This document shows, in pieces, positions 39,888 to 51,836 of a DNA stretch of 64,000 nucleotides. Position 1 is the first letter of the stretch, and each line of letters opens with the position of its first letter. The notes below the pieces were generated by a model that was not told the DNA's origin, made no database searches, and saw only the letters and a list, made by a program, of their open reading frames with translations. Source of the DNA: Strigamia acuminata (taxonomy: Eukaryota > Arthropoda > Chilopoda > Geophilomorpha > Linotaeniidae); assembly GCA_949358305.1 (NCBI GenBank), contig OX442319.1:8184001-8248000 (forward strand). Direction: 5' to 3'. The translations under genes and the position numbers were made by a program.

Positions 39888-42342
39888 CTACGATACAATA
39901 TCTCTGAGGATTTTGTGTAAAGGAAATTGCACGCCACCACAATGTGCGGCAAAATCATCGTTGTTCAGATTCCATGTCATCACTCCGCTGAAATTCTGGC
40001 TGACAATCCATTTGGCCTGAAACATTTCAATTACTTTATCCTGATTTATATTTACTAAGTACGGAGTAATATTTTTTTTTTACTTTGTAAGTTATGCTGA
40101 CTTCATCTTCGTAAGATATCCAATTTTTATCTTGGTACATATATGGTACTAGGGTTTCGTTGTCAAATATTCTTATTCCTCCTTTGCGCAGGATGTCGCA
40201 CATCTTTCAATAAAATAAAAAGAGCGAAGTATATAAAAGTAGTGTTTACACACGTTCGCATTAAAATAACCACGTTACGGTCCAGTTAAGCTTTATTGGG
40301 GCTCTATACAAATTTTTTCCAAGCCCCATTTAGCATAAATTAAGCCTGTGTAATTATTTTTGTCTAAAATTAGATTTTTTTTTTTAAATTGGATTTTTTT
40401 TGCCTAAAATTGAATTTTTCGGTCTAAAATTGAATTTTACGGTTTAAAATTGAATTTTTCGGTCTAAAATTGAATTTTTCGGCCTAAAATTGAATTTTTT
40501 GGCCTAAAATTGAATTTTCTGACCTAAAATTGAATTTTCTGACCTAAAATTGAATTTTTGGGCCTGAAATTGAATTTTTGGGCCTGAAATTGAATTTTTG
40601 GGCCTGAAATTGAATTTTTGGGCCTGAAATTGAATTTTTGGGCCTAAAATTGAATTTTTGGGCCTAAAATTGAATTTTTGGGCCTAAAATTGAATTTTTG
40701 GGCCTAAAATTGAATTTTTTGGCCTGAAATTGAATTTTTTGGCCAAAAATTTAAAATTTTCACTTGATAACATCATTATTACTTGAGGATATGTTACGTA
40801 TCCGCCATAAATTCCTGATCCGGCCGCTAAATCATGCACGTTGTGCCATTTTGGATTAGCCAGTATGTAAGTATGTCCATACACCGGTAAGCCGACGACT
40901 ATTTTCTCTTTGGGCATCCCTTTGCTTAGCCAATGGTACGTAGCCCATTTCTGTGCAACAAAATTAAGTCTTTGGACTGTTTGTTCACATGATTGACTTG
41001 AATGGAATATTTACTATGTTCCAAGTGTTAAAAAATGGTAATTCGTAGTTTCGCTTGAAAAGGGGACTGTTGTACCCAGTAAAGGGAAAGTATATGTGAT
41101 AAAAGTTGAAATCATAACACATGATGTTGACAAAATCTACATATCTGAAACGAGAAATGATGTCAGATAAAAAAATATTTGGGTCATTTGATCCGAATGA
41201 TTAGATTGGAAATCTACTTTGCTATTTGTGGAATGTCGTAACTTTCGACTATCAGGGTCAAACTGGCAGAAACGGCTGCTGTCAGAAGCGGTTTATTATC
41301 TCCGGTGCCAAACATGATCACATTGGTTTCGTAAATCTCCTGATAATCAGAACAACAAATAATTAAGTCAGTTACTAGTATTTGGGAAGGTTTTACCTTG
41401 AGAAGTGCAACAAAATCATCTTTCCCAGATAGTCCAGGAAATTCCCAGTCAAAGTCGATGCCGTCAAAATTGTACTGCTTCAAAAATATAATTATACTTT
41501 TCGCAAAACTGTAATTTAAAAAAATAATTCAGATTTTAGTGCTTGTTTACTTCATAGAGCAAACAGCATTACGATTAGGCTTATTATGCAAAGACTGTTT
41601 TGCTTATTGGTGGTTTTTACCGGCATTTTAACGGAGCCCCACATCTAGCGCGACATAACCTACCGTGACACGATCTATCGCGGTAAGATTTTGTCGCGCT
41701 AGATCACACGCCCCATTTTAACGATATTCATAAGTAAAATTTCCAAAAGTTAGTAATTTTACTTATATAATCGAAAGTCTTTATAACGAATCGCGATATA
41801 ACGAATTATCGATATAACGAATACCTAAAAATGGCTGGTAGGGCTTTATTTGTTCCGAACAAGGTATAACACTGCGCTTTGCATTATAACTTACATCCTG
41901 CGACCTTCGGTTGTTTTGCTAATTATAGGTAACCGGGTACTTCCCGTAGATACAATTAACTTCAAGGAAGGAGCTTTTTTTCTCAGTTGATTTAACTCTT
42001 CAAATGCCTGAATATTAAAAATTATATGTAATAATATTACACATTTTTAATTTTTAATTTAATAATACACACTTCAGTAGCATTTCCTTTGCCTGGGACA
42101 AGGGTTCCATTCTCACTTATTTCAACAAAACCAAATATTATATGGGTGCATAAAGATGTGTCTATGTTCTTTGCTAATAGTTGACCATCATTAACAAAGT
42201 AACAAACGCGACGATGAGCTGTCAAATAATATTAAACATGAATTAGATCTCCACAATTAGACAGAAATGGTATATACTGTGTACCTGAATCAACTGTTAG
42301 TACAGTTGTTATAAAACTTGCCAACAACAACCACTTCGTCAT
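39888..42342 (-). CDS. GH18 chitinase-like protein, apparently missing one exon
   Basis: The exons (minus strand) are 42342-42285, 42218-42073, 42007-41941, 41508-41397, 41339-41218, 41144-41015, 40950-40783, 40203-40084 and 40016-39888. It has a signal peptide (MTKWLLLASFITTVL), RRVCYFVNDG, CTHIIFGF, then the catalytic motif FDGIDFDWEFPG with the acid glutamate, LLTAAVSA, DFVNIMCYDF, NSPLFKR, KGMPKEKIVVGLPVYGH and GVMTWNLNNDDF. All are in family order. Between exons 3 and 4 the usual GGW...F segment is absent and the phases do not join (exon 3 leaves one base, exon 4 needs two). So an exon of length 3n+1 is missing or lost. No chitin-binding domain follows. Confidence 0.85.
40380..40750. repeat. 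20-bp tandem repeat in a chitinase intron
   Basis: About 18 copies of GGCCTAAAATTGAATTTTTG with minor changes, between exons 40950-40783 and 40203-40084. A similar phrase (CCCAAAATTGAATTTT) occurs inside the dynein-intron element at 61.3 kb. Confidence 0.93.
41643..41704. repeat. Inverted repeat ATCTAGCGCGACA ... TGTCGCGCTAGAT
   Basis: 13-bp perfect arms around a 36-bp centre that holds CTATCGCGGTAAGA. It lies within the chitinase intron that lacks the expected exon; it may be part of a small element. Confidence 0.7.
41761..41830. mobile_element. pogo-like left-end remnant
   Basis: TCGAAAGTCTTTATAACGAA followed by TCGCGATATAACG and TTATCGATATAACG, matching the left terminus of the 25849 element. 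It sits in the chitinase intron. Confidence 0.65.
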
Positions 42343-43651
42343 CTTTCTTTTCAATTCGGGTGTATTCGTTGTTATTTGTTTCAAAACTAACTTATAAATA
42401 AATATACATATCAACTTGATAAAGCATCACCTCATGATAACGAAACTTCCATCAGCTTCTATAGAAAGGATAAACAGGATACCTGTTCGTCATTGGCTAG
42501 TTTCAGTCGCTCTTGTGACGTCATAAATCCGATCTTGAGCAAAATGGCGCGGATTTCTAATATAATTTGATCTTTTTTCTTCTATTTTTCTGATTTTTGA
42601 GTTCATTTTATTAAGATATAGTCTTTAATTATTATTCCTCATTAAATATAATTATTATTTACTAGAATTTAACTGTTCAACATGTTTACAATCAGTTAAT
42701 GGTTCTCCAATAATAAAAATAATTATTTATGATCAACTGTAACCGGTTATTTATTCAAAATATCATTTTAAAAATAATTTTCAGATCTTATCAGTATATA
42801 AAATACAATTGCACAAACATTTTGAAAGCTTATCATCTGTACCATTAATAAGGCAGCAAATTAATAATTAAATTATTATAAATGGCCCCTACACACAGGG
42901 GCCTTCCCAGGATTCAACTGGTTACAAAAAGTACAAGTTGTAAGTGCTTAAATGCACCTATTTAGGCACCAAAACAAACCTCTTAAGAAATGTATTTTTT
43001 AAATGCAAAAATTGACTTTTTAGGTGAAAGAAATGAAAGAGCAAGACGCTTGATGACTAACCTAACCTAAAACTACGTGAACCAAAAAAGTTTGGGAACC
43101 ACTGGGTTACGTTAATCAAAATGGCGAGCTGAAGTACGAATAACTACACAAAAAAGTTGAATGTACAAAAATAATTGTGTTAGTGTTTCTTTTAGTCCTC
43201 AAACATCAGCATCAAATGCAGTAAATGGTCTGATTATGTAAAAATGGAGTAAAATTATTCATTTTAAAGAAAAATGCATTTTTTTCAGGGTAAATTATTG
43301 ACAAAATAAAAGCTTGGTTACACCTACATGGTGTGCCTATTGGGTAATGAATAAAATGAAATTAATTATAATTTACAGTTATCGATTGAACGAGAATACA
43401 AACATTCAAAAAATTATTGTATAAGTTAAGAAACAAATTAAATATAACTTTCAAGTATTAACATTGGATTATGCGTAAGAATTTATTATATATATGTATA
43501 TATTTTTATATTAACAGGTAAAAAGTTGAGCACTATATCAAAACTATGTATATTCGTACGTATTTTTAGTGTTTTTCAAATTCTCGACGCGCTAACACAC
43601 CCGTCGCGCATTAAATGCAACGAAAACGTTTCCAAACAACAAACTTTACGC
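42343..43651. other. Intergenic region between chitinase and ILK
   Basis: AT-rich. It holds the chitinase upstream region and, near 43.5 kb, the ILK 3' flank. A fragment AAATGCACCTATTTAGG at 42952 resembles the hairpin-element end. No gene. Confidence 0.4.
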
Positions 43652-46600
43652 TCATTTCATTTTCTCCAAAATCGGAAGCAACATGTCGAAAGACGGACGT
43701 TTGCCGGGATCCTCGTTCATGCAAATACGGATCAATTTAGCCATGTGCTGCGAGATTCCCGGAGGAATCGACACGCGTAATCCCTCGTGGGCTATCTAAA
43801 ACATAAAAAAAAATATAAATAAATCATTATAAATATAAAAATTCAAATTTTCATATTTTTATACTTTCATTCCGACTTCCATGGAGGATAAATCGGAAAA
43901 AGGCACTTCGCGAGTTGCAAGCTCCCACAACAGAACGGCGTAACTCCACATATCGGATGCTTTTACGTTAATCTCTTCCTGGCTCTTCGTCAAAGCTAAA
44001 ATCAATAAATTAAAACTCAAATTCCTAAACCATTTTGTCAATTCTAAACAAACCTTCGGGTGAAAAATAAGCAGGATAATAAATTTTTCCCTTCTCTTGA
44101 AACGAGAACTTTGTATCCGCCATATTGATACGCGCAGTGAGGTCTTCGTCGATCTATAAAACAAAAAAAAAACGTATAACGCTTAATAAATCAGCGAATT
44201 TGTCGTTAATACCATTATGTGTTTGCTGTTGACGTAATATCGAGGAATAAGCGGATCCAACGAATGTAAAAAGGCCAATCCCCGTGCAATGTCGATGGCA
44301 AATTTAATTGCCTGAGCATTATCAACAATTAATCCTGAAATTAAATGACCAAACTATTGTATTTTACGGGATAAATTACTAAATTGGGAGACACTTACCG
44401 GTTCCTTCGTGCAGCACGCAATACAAGGAGCGTAGCGGCAAGTATTGGTTGACGATAACTAAATTTGGCGGCGAATTTGAACAGCCGATGACTGGTAAGA
44501 CATTAGGGTGTGAAAATATCCTATTGGAAGTTTAAAAAATTTAATTTGAATTTTTTTTTAAGCGGGAAAATCCATTTATTTGGAGCCGACGTGCGTACCT
44601 GAGTCGAGGGTATTCTTCGTTAAAATCGCGAGAGTTTCGCGCGGTGCATTCTCGTAGGTTTAGGATCTTTGCGACGACTTCGTTGCCTTGCCACATTCCT
44701 TTCCAAGTCTGAAATGTGGTTGTAGTTGAATGAAATTGGTTATTTGGGAAGTGATTTGATAAATCATACCTGGCCTGATGGGGTGGTGGCAATTTTCGAT
44801 TGCAAGTTTAAGTCGTTTAAATTGATTCCTGAATGGCGGGACAGAGTTGCGTCGCCTGGAACGGGGAATAGGGATTTGGAAATGAATAGTTTGGTTTGTT
44901 TTTGGGTTTATTGTACGTGAAATAACTTACGGCTTCTGGTTTTGGTTCCGAGCCAGCTCTGGTCCTGGTAGGGAATTTTTTTAAGGTCTTGGCCACATTT
45001 TAGAGCCAGTTCTAGTTGGACACAACAATAAATGAAATTTAACAGAAAAATTCACATAATTTTGTGGAAATATAAAAAAAATTCTCAACTTTTGTGGAAA
45101 TATAAAAAAAATTCTCAAATTTTGTGGAAATATAAAAAAAATTCTCAAATTTTGTCGAAATTTATCAAAATGTTGTTGAAATATATAAAATTTTGTCGAA
45201 ATTTATCAAAATGTTGTTGAAATATATAAAATTTTGTCGAAATTTATCAAAATGTTGTTGAAATATATAAAATTTTGTCGAAATTTATCAAAATGTTGTT
45301 GAAATATATAAAATTTTGTCGAAATTTATCAAAATGTTGTTGAAATGCATAAAATTTTGTCGAAATTTATCAAAATGTTGTTGAAATACATAATATTTGT
45401 TAAAATAAATAAAATTTTTGTTGAAATACATCGATATTTTGCCGAATTTATGAAAATTTTCTAAAAATTCTTCAAAAATTCATCAAAATATTCCCCATTT
45501 ACTAAAAATTTTCTAAAAATTTATTAAAAATTCATCAGAGTTCCCCATTTTATTTATTTATCAAAATTCATCAAATCTTATCAAAATGCATTTCCAAAGT
45601 GACCCCATCGATCGGTTATATTTCCACCATCCACGCAAACTCTTTTCTTACCATGCAATTTTGTAGCCATCTGCCCTTTGCACTTATCCAGAGGCATCTC
45701 CCCATATTTATTGACAACAGACACTAAAGCTCCTTGACCTATCAAATCCTAAAAATAAAAAATTTAAAAAAAATTTAAAAAAAAAAAATATAAAAAAAAA
45801 AATTATTCCATCCAAATATTTTAGTCTTTGACCAACACTTATAAACATTTGCTGACAGATCAGCACCTCAATAAAACACAAGAGTATCATCACAACATCG
45901 TCCGATATCCTGTCCCTCGATAACCTACACTCCGCCCGGTATCTTGATGCCAAATTCAAACAATAAATTCCAATTTTTGCCCACGAGAACACAAAAAGTC
46001 TAAAAAAGTTTATTGCAGAATTATTGCACCTGTTATTATTATATTTCCAAATTTCGTGCATTTGTTACGTGTACTCTTGGTCAAACCTAAATTATTACAA
46101 ATGGAATTATTACCTCAGCAATTTGTTGGTAACCCCAAAAACATGCATAATGCAATGCAGTGTTTCCATGTTCATTTATAGCATTTATATCAGCTTTGTT
46201 TCTCAATAACTGTAAACAAAAATCAAAATTTTATTTCCCACTCAATTCTCTTTTATTGTAAAATAAAATTACTTTGTGAACAATTTCTCTGTGTCCATGT
46301 GCAGTAGCCAGATGGAGAGCAGTGTCATCTCCCATATTTGTTGCATTAACCCTGGCACCCCTATAAATCAGCAACTCCACCAAATTGGTGTGACCTTCTT
46401 TGGATGCCCAATGCAATGGACTGAATCCATGATCATCCCTAGAAATAGATTAAGTACATTAATTACACAATTAATCAATTTAACACGTGAATCAAGCATC
46501 TTTAATCAGACAATTTTTCAACAAGAATAAAATCCAAATTTTAAACCTACGTTGAATTAGTTTAATGACAAAAAAGGATATTTTTGACCATGGATGTCAC

Positions 46601-46744
46601 CCTACAGGGTGTGGTTGAGCAAAGTGTCCCAAATACTCTACTGTATTCCACTTACCCTTGATTCATATCATGTTCGGTGTCATCCAGCCACATTCTAACC
46701 AACATTGCATTTCCATCTCGTGTCCAATGAAATATATCCTCCAT
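43652..46744 (-). CDS. ILK: Integrin-linked kinase (pseudokinase scaffold)
   Basis: Scaffold of the ILK-PINCH-parvin complex that links integrin tails to actin. Twelve exons (minus strand): 46744-46656, 46438-46273, 46209-46114, 45748-45652, 45011-44931, 44855-44770, 44708-44599, 44520-44399, 44334-44213, 44153-44054, 43995-43865 and 43795-43652. All are GT-AG and in phase, giving 447 residues against about 452 in vertebrates. N-terminal ankyrin repeats ([53 protein letters not shown]) are followed by a kinase-like domain ([28 protein letters not shown]). The pseudokinase features are present: [11 protein letters not shown] in place of HRD and ADTKFSF in place of [21 protein letters not shown] and [12 protein letters not shown] close the domain. 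Confidence 0.97.
45050..45480. repeat. Tandem repeats in an ILK intron
   Basis: Three copies of TTTTGTGGAAATATAAAAAA followed by about six copies of a 41-bp unit (AAAATTTTGTCGAAATTTAT then CAAAATGTTGTTGAAATAT), in the intron between exons 45748-45652 and 45011-44931. Confidence 0.92.
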
Positions 46745-47230
46745 TTTGTAGCTGATGGACGAGGAGTTGGAAGGAAACTGTCTTGTTTTGCTCTCTGATT
46801 ACGCGAAAGAGGGCTGAGGCTGCAGTTCCGCTGCCAAATTTGGTCACAAACAAACAGCGGTGGAGAAGTAGGTCAACTTAATGTGTCATGATAGAAAGCT
46901 GTTTTATTTTTAATTATTAGATGATTTTAAAATATGAAGAATTGTCAGAACTGTTGGAATAATAATTATTTATTGGATATTTAACTTTTGATTTTGTTGT
47001 ATTAATATAAGTTAAGATAAGTAGTGCTAAATGTTTCCGTAAGAGGGAGCGGTTGCGACGGATTCTGATTGGATGGAACCGTTTACAAGATGTATATACG
47101 GTATATAGCATCATGGTTGACTATTTCTAAACGGTAGCAAATGTTTTATAATTGATTTATTCTTTGTTCCGTAAATTAAAACTTGAGGAATTTTAAAATT
47201 ATTGATGATTTATTCCAATTTATTCATTCA
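46745..47230. other. Region upstream of ILK
   Basis: Holds the ILK 5' flank, with no clear TATA box and CTGCAGTTCCGCTGCC at about 46825. It is otherwise AT-rich with no gene. Confidence 0.35.
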
Positions 47231-47985
47231 CATGGTTTATTTCAGCGGTGGTGTCGCCATGCAGTGTTGAAAAGCTGAATCGAGCCACGTGACCGGTTTT
47301 GACCAATGAGACTACGAACACGAAGCCTGAAGATTTGAAGCAAGGAAGAGCAAGGCACCGTTCTTTTCATTTGAAGACAAGAAGGTAGGGCGAAGCTTGG
47401 CACCAAATACGGCTCTTGCCTGATTCGTTTCCATTAATAATGGCAAACAGAATACGAAAAATGTGGTAATTCATATTGGACTTTCGTGAGATAGTTTCAG
47501 CTGTAAATTTTAAAGCGCAATGGTTTTCGAAACTCGCAATTCGTCTTCGTTGTGTTTGACTCTGAAAATGGCGGCGAAAATTTTGACGAAAAATCCAAAA
47601 TTATGCGTGCGGTTTATTACTTCATTTTATTTTTCTAATTTGTTACTTTCATTCGTGGCCAAAGCTGATGTAGTGGTTTTGTTTGTCTTTCGGAGTGCTG
47701 GCAATATGTTTTCAACGTTGTTGGAATTTAAATTATTTTTTATTTATATTTCTGATGTTTTATCTGTGTCGTACATAATTTTTGGTATTGTAAGACGGCA
47801 TTCTACTGTAAGAGTGTTGCATTTACCAATTACAGCACTATTAAGATAGTGATTTACACAAATCTAAAATTTTGGTACAAACAACCAATTTTAAAATGGC
47901 TGCAACACAACTTGGCAAGTTCAGTAGTTTACCTGCCCTAACTCGGTTTCCTTTAGTTTTTCGTGGTTTCCTGCATTTGCAGGGA
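47231..47985 (+). repeat. Right arm of a 750-bp inverted duplication
   Basis: Inverted copy of 37738-38482, with about 8.7 kb carrying THG1, chitinase and ILK between the arms. Both arms keep an E-box (GCCACGTGA), an ATTGG/CCAAT motif and a GAAGACAAGAAG stretch, so a promoter-containing unit was copied. Confidence 0.8.
47520..47849 (+). CDS. Small ORF in the inverted duplication (109 aa)
   Basis: ATG-initiated frame with a hydrophobic centre (FITSFYFSNLLLSFVAKADV and LFFIYISDVLSVSYIIF), which suggests membrane segments. The corresponding frame in the left arm has several stops, so it is not under shared constraint, or only this copy is active. The function is unknown. Upstream E-box and CCAAT motifs could serve as promoter elements. 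Confidence 0.35.
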   Translation: MVFETRNSSSLCLTLKMAAKILTKNPKLCVRFITSFYFSNLLLSFVAKADVVVLFVFRSAGNMFSTLLEFKLFFIYISDVLSVSYIIFGIVRRHSTVRVLHLPITALLR

Positions 47986-48031
47986 ACAAATGGATCTAAT
48001 GTCAGATAATTTAATATTTGGAATATTTTTC

Positions 48032-48322
48032 CTAATTTTCACACTTGGCAAACTGTCGTCTAGTAGCGGCGTGAGCTAATCGGTAAATCCAAGCTCTATA
48101 AACGCCATTTGTAGGTCTTCGTTTCCTCATTGGGTTATTACCTTTGGCAATAATTTCGATTTTTTTGTCAAAAGGCCGTACATAGAACAGATAGACATTT
48201 CCTATCCTGTTTAGCATAGATTCAAACAAGTGGTCAATAAAAATGAGTCTTGCATTTACCTCTTGCCATGATGGAACCACAATTGGTCTTGATTTTGGGC
48301 TTTTGGCTGTAAAAAAGCTAAG
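48032..48322 (-). CDS. Exon-like ORF of unknown function
   Basis: After a TTTTTTACAG acceptor the minus strand is open for about 95 codons (PIVVPSWQEVNARLIFIDHLFESML, then NVYLFYVRPFDKKIEII and RAWIYRLAHAATRRQ) to a TAA/TGA-type stop at 48032. The composition is gene-like. I recognise no domain and see no certain upstream exon. It may be the last exon of a gene in the duplicated array. Confidence 0.35.
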   Translation of the reverse strand, partial: LSFFTAKSPKSRPIVVPSWQEVNARLIFIDHLFESMLNRIGNVYLFYVRPFDKKIEIIAKGNNPMRKRRPTNGVYRAWIYRLAHAATRRQFAKCEN

Positions 48323-48486
48323 TTAGTCATAACAAACATGAAATTATTTTATCATCAGGAGTAGAATTTTTGCTTTAAATTGAGCCCACACATTGTTGAA
48401 TTGGATTAATATCGGCACCTTTAGGGGGCCAACACAAGCTCAATGGGAAAAAGTGAATTTTCAATGAGAAAAAGTGAAATTTCATT

Positions 48487-48793
48487 AGAACAAATAAACA
48501 GAAGGAGATTTTATTATTTTCCTTTTATTGTCGGCCATCTTTGGCAGGTGCACACACTTGTGTACAATACAATTAGATAAACAATATAATTGTTTTTCTT
48601 CTGATGGATGGACATCTTGGTTTCCTTGAGTCGCATATAGAGAAGTGGAATTGTCTTGGTATGGTCCACACACAATATACTGACACCAATGATAGATAGC
48701 TGATGAGCAAAAAAGAAAACAAACACTAAAATCTAAACAAAAAATATTTTTGAAGTGTTTGACTGAATCACTGTGGACTGCATCTATAGCCAT
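48487..48793 (-). CDS. Array 2 ORF beginning MAIDAVHSDS (102 aa)
   Basis: ATG-initiated minus-strand frame. It contains a Phe/Cys-rich hydrophobic run (FCLDFSVCFLFCSSAIYHW), then a polar Gln/Lys part. The first part recurs, with the ATG kept, at about 50826, 52733 and 49912 on the minus strand, but those frames end after 15-30 codons. An acceptor-like tract GATTTTAG lies inside the shared part. It may be an exon start instead of a full gene. Confidence 0.3.
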
Positions 48794-49080
48794 CTTGGGG
48801 CGCGGGTCTAAATTGATCTAAATTGACCAAAACAAAATAAAACTTCAAAATCTTACTGCACTTCTTCTTTGATATGGAAATAAACCCCTATCCTTATATC
48901 GACAGGTGCGATGTTCTTGTAGTGAGCAGAACACCTGTATTCAAAATACTGGAAAAATAGTTGTGTGATTAGCAATTGTCTGTGACTACGTATAACTTCG
49001 TATGTTACTTGTGTAAACACGACTGTAAAAATCTGACAAAAATCTAAAAATCGTACTTCCGTCATCAATATTCTTGTTTG
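48794..49080 (-). repeat. Array 2 fragment shared with 34.8-35.06 kb
   Basis: Minus strand: FFQYFEYRCSAHYKNIAPVDIR, then GAAGAAGTGCA/GTAAG and TGGTCAATTTAGA before the MAIDA ATG. It matches the plus-strand segment at 34860-35060. Confidence 0.6.
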
Positions 49081-49099
49081 AATGTTTTGAATGTTTTGA

Positions 49100-50400
49100 A
49101 CAAACTTTAACCACGGTCAGTGGGAAAAAATGTCACATTATATCCAAACCTTTTTCCAGGTTCAGGCTCAACCTCCAAGCTTGTTACCACTTCTAGCTCC
49201 AAGCTTATTGAATGGAGGGTATTGAATAGTTGGTGGTGAACTGCCGATTGGGAGTCGCATTCAATATGTGAAAGTGTTTTTGCGGAGGTAATCGTTTGAT
49301 TCCACAACTTCTTGAACAAGTCTCATTCGGAATCCATTCATTTCGGTGTCGAATGGAGGTTGGGTCAATCGAGGGTGGGTGAACAGACTGTTGGTGAACA
49401 GTGTTCTCCATTTTGTATGACGTGTTACATGGCGTGATACACCAAGATGCATCATGCATTAAACAATCTAAAACGTTTAACAATTTGCATGAGTTATTCA
49501 GTGATGGATAGCAATGATACTGTGTGTAAATGGAGTTATTGGATCTATTTTTTTAAAAACAAAATTGTAATAAAAGAATTTTTTAATAATCTTATAATAA
49601 TTACTTACCACACTAATGATGCAGTTGCAATTATACGCCAATTATAAAAAGGATGATCTGCTGGAATCAAACAAAATGTGGCATGCATTGCATCTAAAAA
49701 TATATGAGTGTATGTATTAAACACCGGTATGGCTATATGGCTATTTTGTTTCCAACGTCCTGGCTTCCCCGAGCCACATTGAGAGAAGAGGAATTGTCTT
49801 GGGCCACACAAAATTTTACTGACACTAATGATAGATACCTAATAAGCAAAAAAAAACATTAAAATCTAAAAAAAATATTTTGAGATGTGTGTGTTGGGCC
49901 GCATCTATAGACATCCTGGGCCGCGGGTTGGACATCCACCTCGACTTGGACCAGCGGCTTCCAATGTCTGTAATAAGTTTTTATTTTTCTTACTTACTTC
50001 GTCGAGACCAGTGGCCTCCTCGGGACCTGCCAGCCCCAATACGTGGCCGTCTGCGTGGTATAAAGTATAAATATAAAATACAAAATTTAGAAAAGTAATA
50101 AAAATAAGAAATTAAAAAAAAATACCCAATTAAAAAAGTCTTAAAAAATAAATTAATAAAATATGTCGCTCTTAGGAACTTGCGCGCATACGCCCACTCG
50201 CCTAATTGCTGGGACACAGGTCTTGCACTGTGTCTTGCATGTGCTAGTTGCGTGAGGTTTCGGACGCGCTGGCCATAGCGCCCCAATATTAAACGCGAAA
50301 ACCTTGGAGGAGAGAATAGTTTTACACCACAGTATATACTGAGCCACTACAACTTCAGATCTTAATTCTGTATAATGAATAATGATTTTCTAAGAAAATA
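49100..50400 (-). repeat. Array 2, first and second fragments
   Basis: Holds one copy of the CCAAGCTT...ATTGGGAGTCGCATTCAATAT block (49200-49330), one of AAGATGCATCATGCAT...AACAATTTGCATGAGTT (49445-49495), and a MSIDAA-type ATG module (49875-49912). An ATTGGAAGCCGCTGG match to the coiled-coil gene's start lies at about 49955. Frames are short and interrupted. Confidence 0.5.
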
Positions 50401-50409
50401 AAGACAACA

Positions 50410-50535
50410 AAAGTAGAAACGCACGACTTATGTCTAAGTCTAAAATATTTTATTACAAAAGGCACGTTTCTTGTACAATCAAAAATTATGCACAGTACGA
50501 TTAAAAAATCAAATGCAGCTTGGGCTTTGGCTTTG
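50410..50535 (-). repeat. Duplicate of the SERTA gene 3' flank
   Basis: AACGCACGACTTATGTCTAAG, then AAAATATTTTATTACAAAAG and GTACAATCAAAAATTATG, are almost identical to 53140-53250, the 3' flank of the SERTA-domain gene. The SERTA coding part is not present here; GCTTTGG repeats follow. Confidence 0.75.
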
Positions 50536-50589
50536 GCTTTTTTTTATCTGAGAGCACACATTGCAATAAATAACATGGCGCGTATATAA

Positions 50590-51830
50590 AATCGCACAGG
50601 GCGTGATACACCAAGATGCATCATGCATCAAACAATCTAAAACGTTTAACAATTTGCATGAGTTTTTCTGATGGATTGACGTCCTGGTTTCCTTGAGTCG
50701 CACAATATATGACGCCAATGATAGATAGCTGATGAGCAAAAAAGAAAACAAACACTAAAATCTAAACAAAAAATATTTTGAAGCGTTGGACTGAATCACT
50801 GTGGGCCGCATCTATAGCCATCTTGGGGCGCGGGTTTAAATTGACCAAAACAGTGTACAACCACTTGCGTCTCCACTTGGGTCTCCACTTAAGCCTGCAC
50901 CTCCGCTCATGTGTCGGTGGTGGACTGCGTATTGGTCGCATTACCATTGGCTTTTGGGCCTCCGAAGGTACAACCACTTCGAACCCCACTTGAGCTTCCG
51001 TAGGCTCACGCGGCGGACTGAGTGTTGGTGGTGTTCTGCGTCTTGGTCGCACCACTTGTGACCCCTCTTGACACTGGTGCCGATTGGGAGTCACATTCAA
51101 TATGATAAAGTTTTTGCGCAGGTGATCGTTTGATTTTCACAACTTCTCGAACCAGTCTCATTCGGGATCCATTAAATTTGGTGTTGTTTAATCGTGGTAT
51201 TGCATGTATTCTTTGGTTGCAAACTTGACAAAACCTTCACTTCACGTAGGCATCTCCGCATTAGTTACTTTTCCAGCTTGTTACCACTTCTGGTTCCAAG
51301 CTTGTTGAATGGAGAGTGGGCGAATCGAGGGTGGGTGAACAGTGTTCTCCATTTCGTATGACATGGCACACATATAAAAAGGTACAGGGCGTGATATACC
51401 AAGATGCATCATGGATCAAACAATCTAGAACGTTTAACAATTTCCATGAGTTCTTCAATTACACGGATTGCATTGAGCCGTCAGTGTTTTGCCATAGTTA
51501 TCGGATCTTAAAAAAAATTGTAAGAAATGAATTTATTAAAAATCTTTCAATAATAACTTACCACACTAATGATGCAGTGACGAAATTAGGAAATTTGTCG
51601 AGGGAATGTGCTACCTAGAAGGACAGTAAGGAGCAAACGCTTTCCAAATTGGACACCTGTAATGCAGACTGCAGATTCATTTGGCTATATAGTCCCAACA
51701 GTCGCAACAACCTCTACAGTGTGATCTTGACTACAGCAACTATAGCAAAAAAGTGAATAAGGAATTTACAAACACAATACAATAATTACAATTTACGCTA
51801 AAATGTCTAAATTATTACTACTATCTCTTT
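50590..51830 (-). repeat. Array 2, third and fourth fragments
   Basis: Repeats the AAGATGCATCATGCATC block (50612 and 51402), the MAIDAAHSDS ATG module (50760-50826) and the ATTGGGAGTCACATTCAAT block (51078-51180). They appear in the same relative order as in 48.8-49.5 kb. A Pro/Arg/Val-rich patch at 50850-51060 has internal GTCTCCACTTG-like repeats. Confidence 0.5.
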
Positions 51831-51836
51831 GAGATA

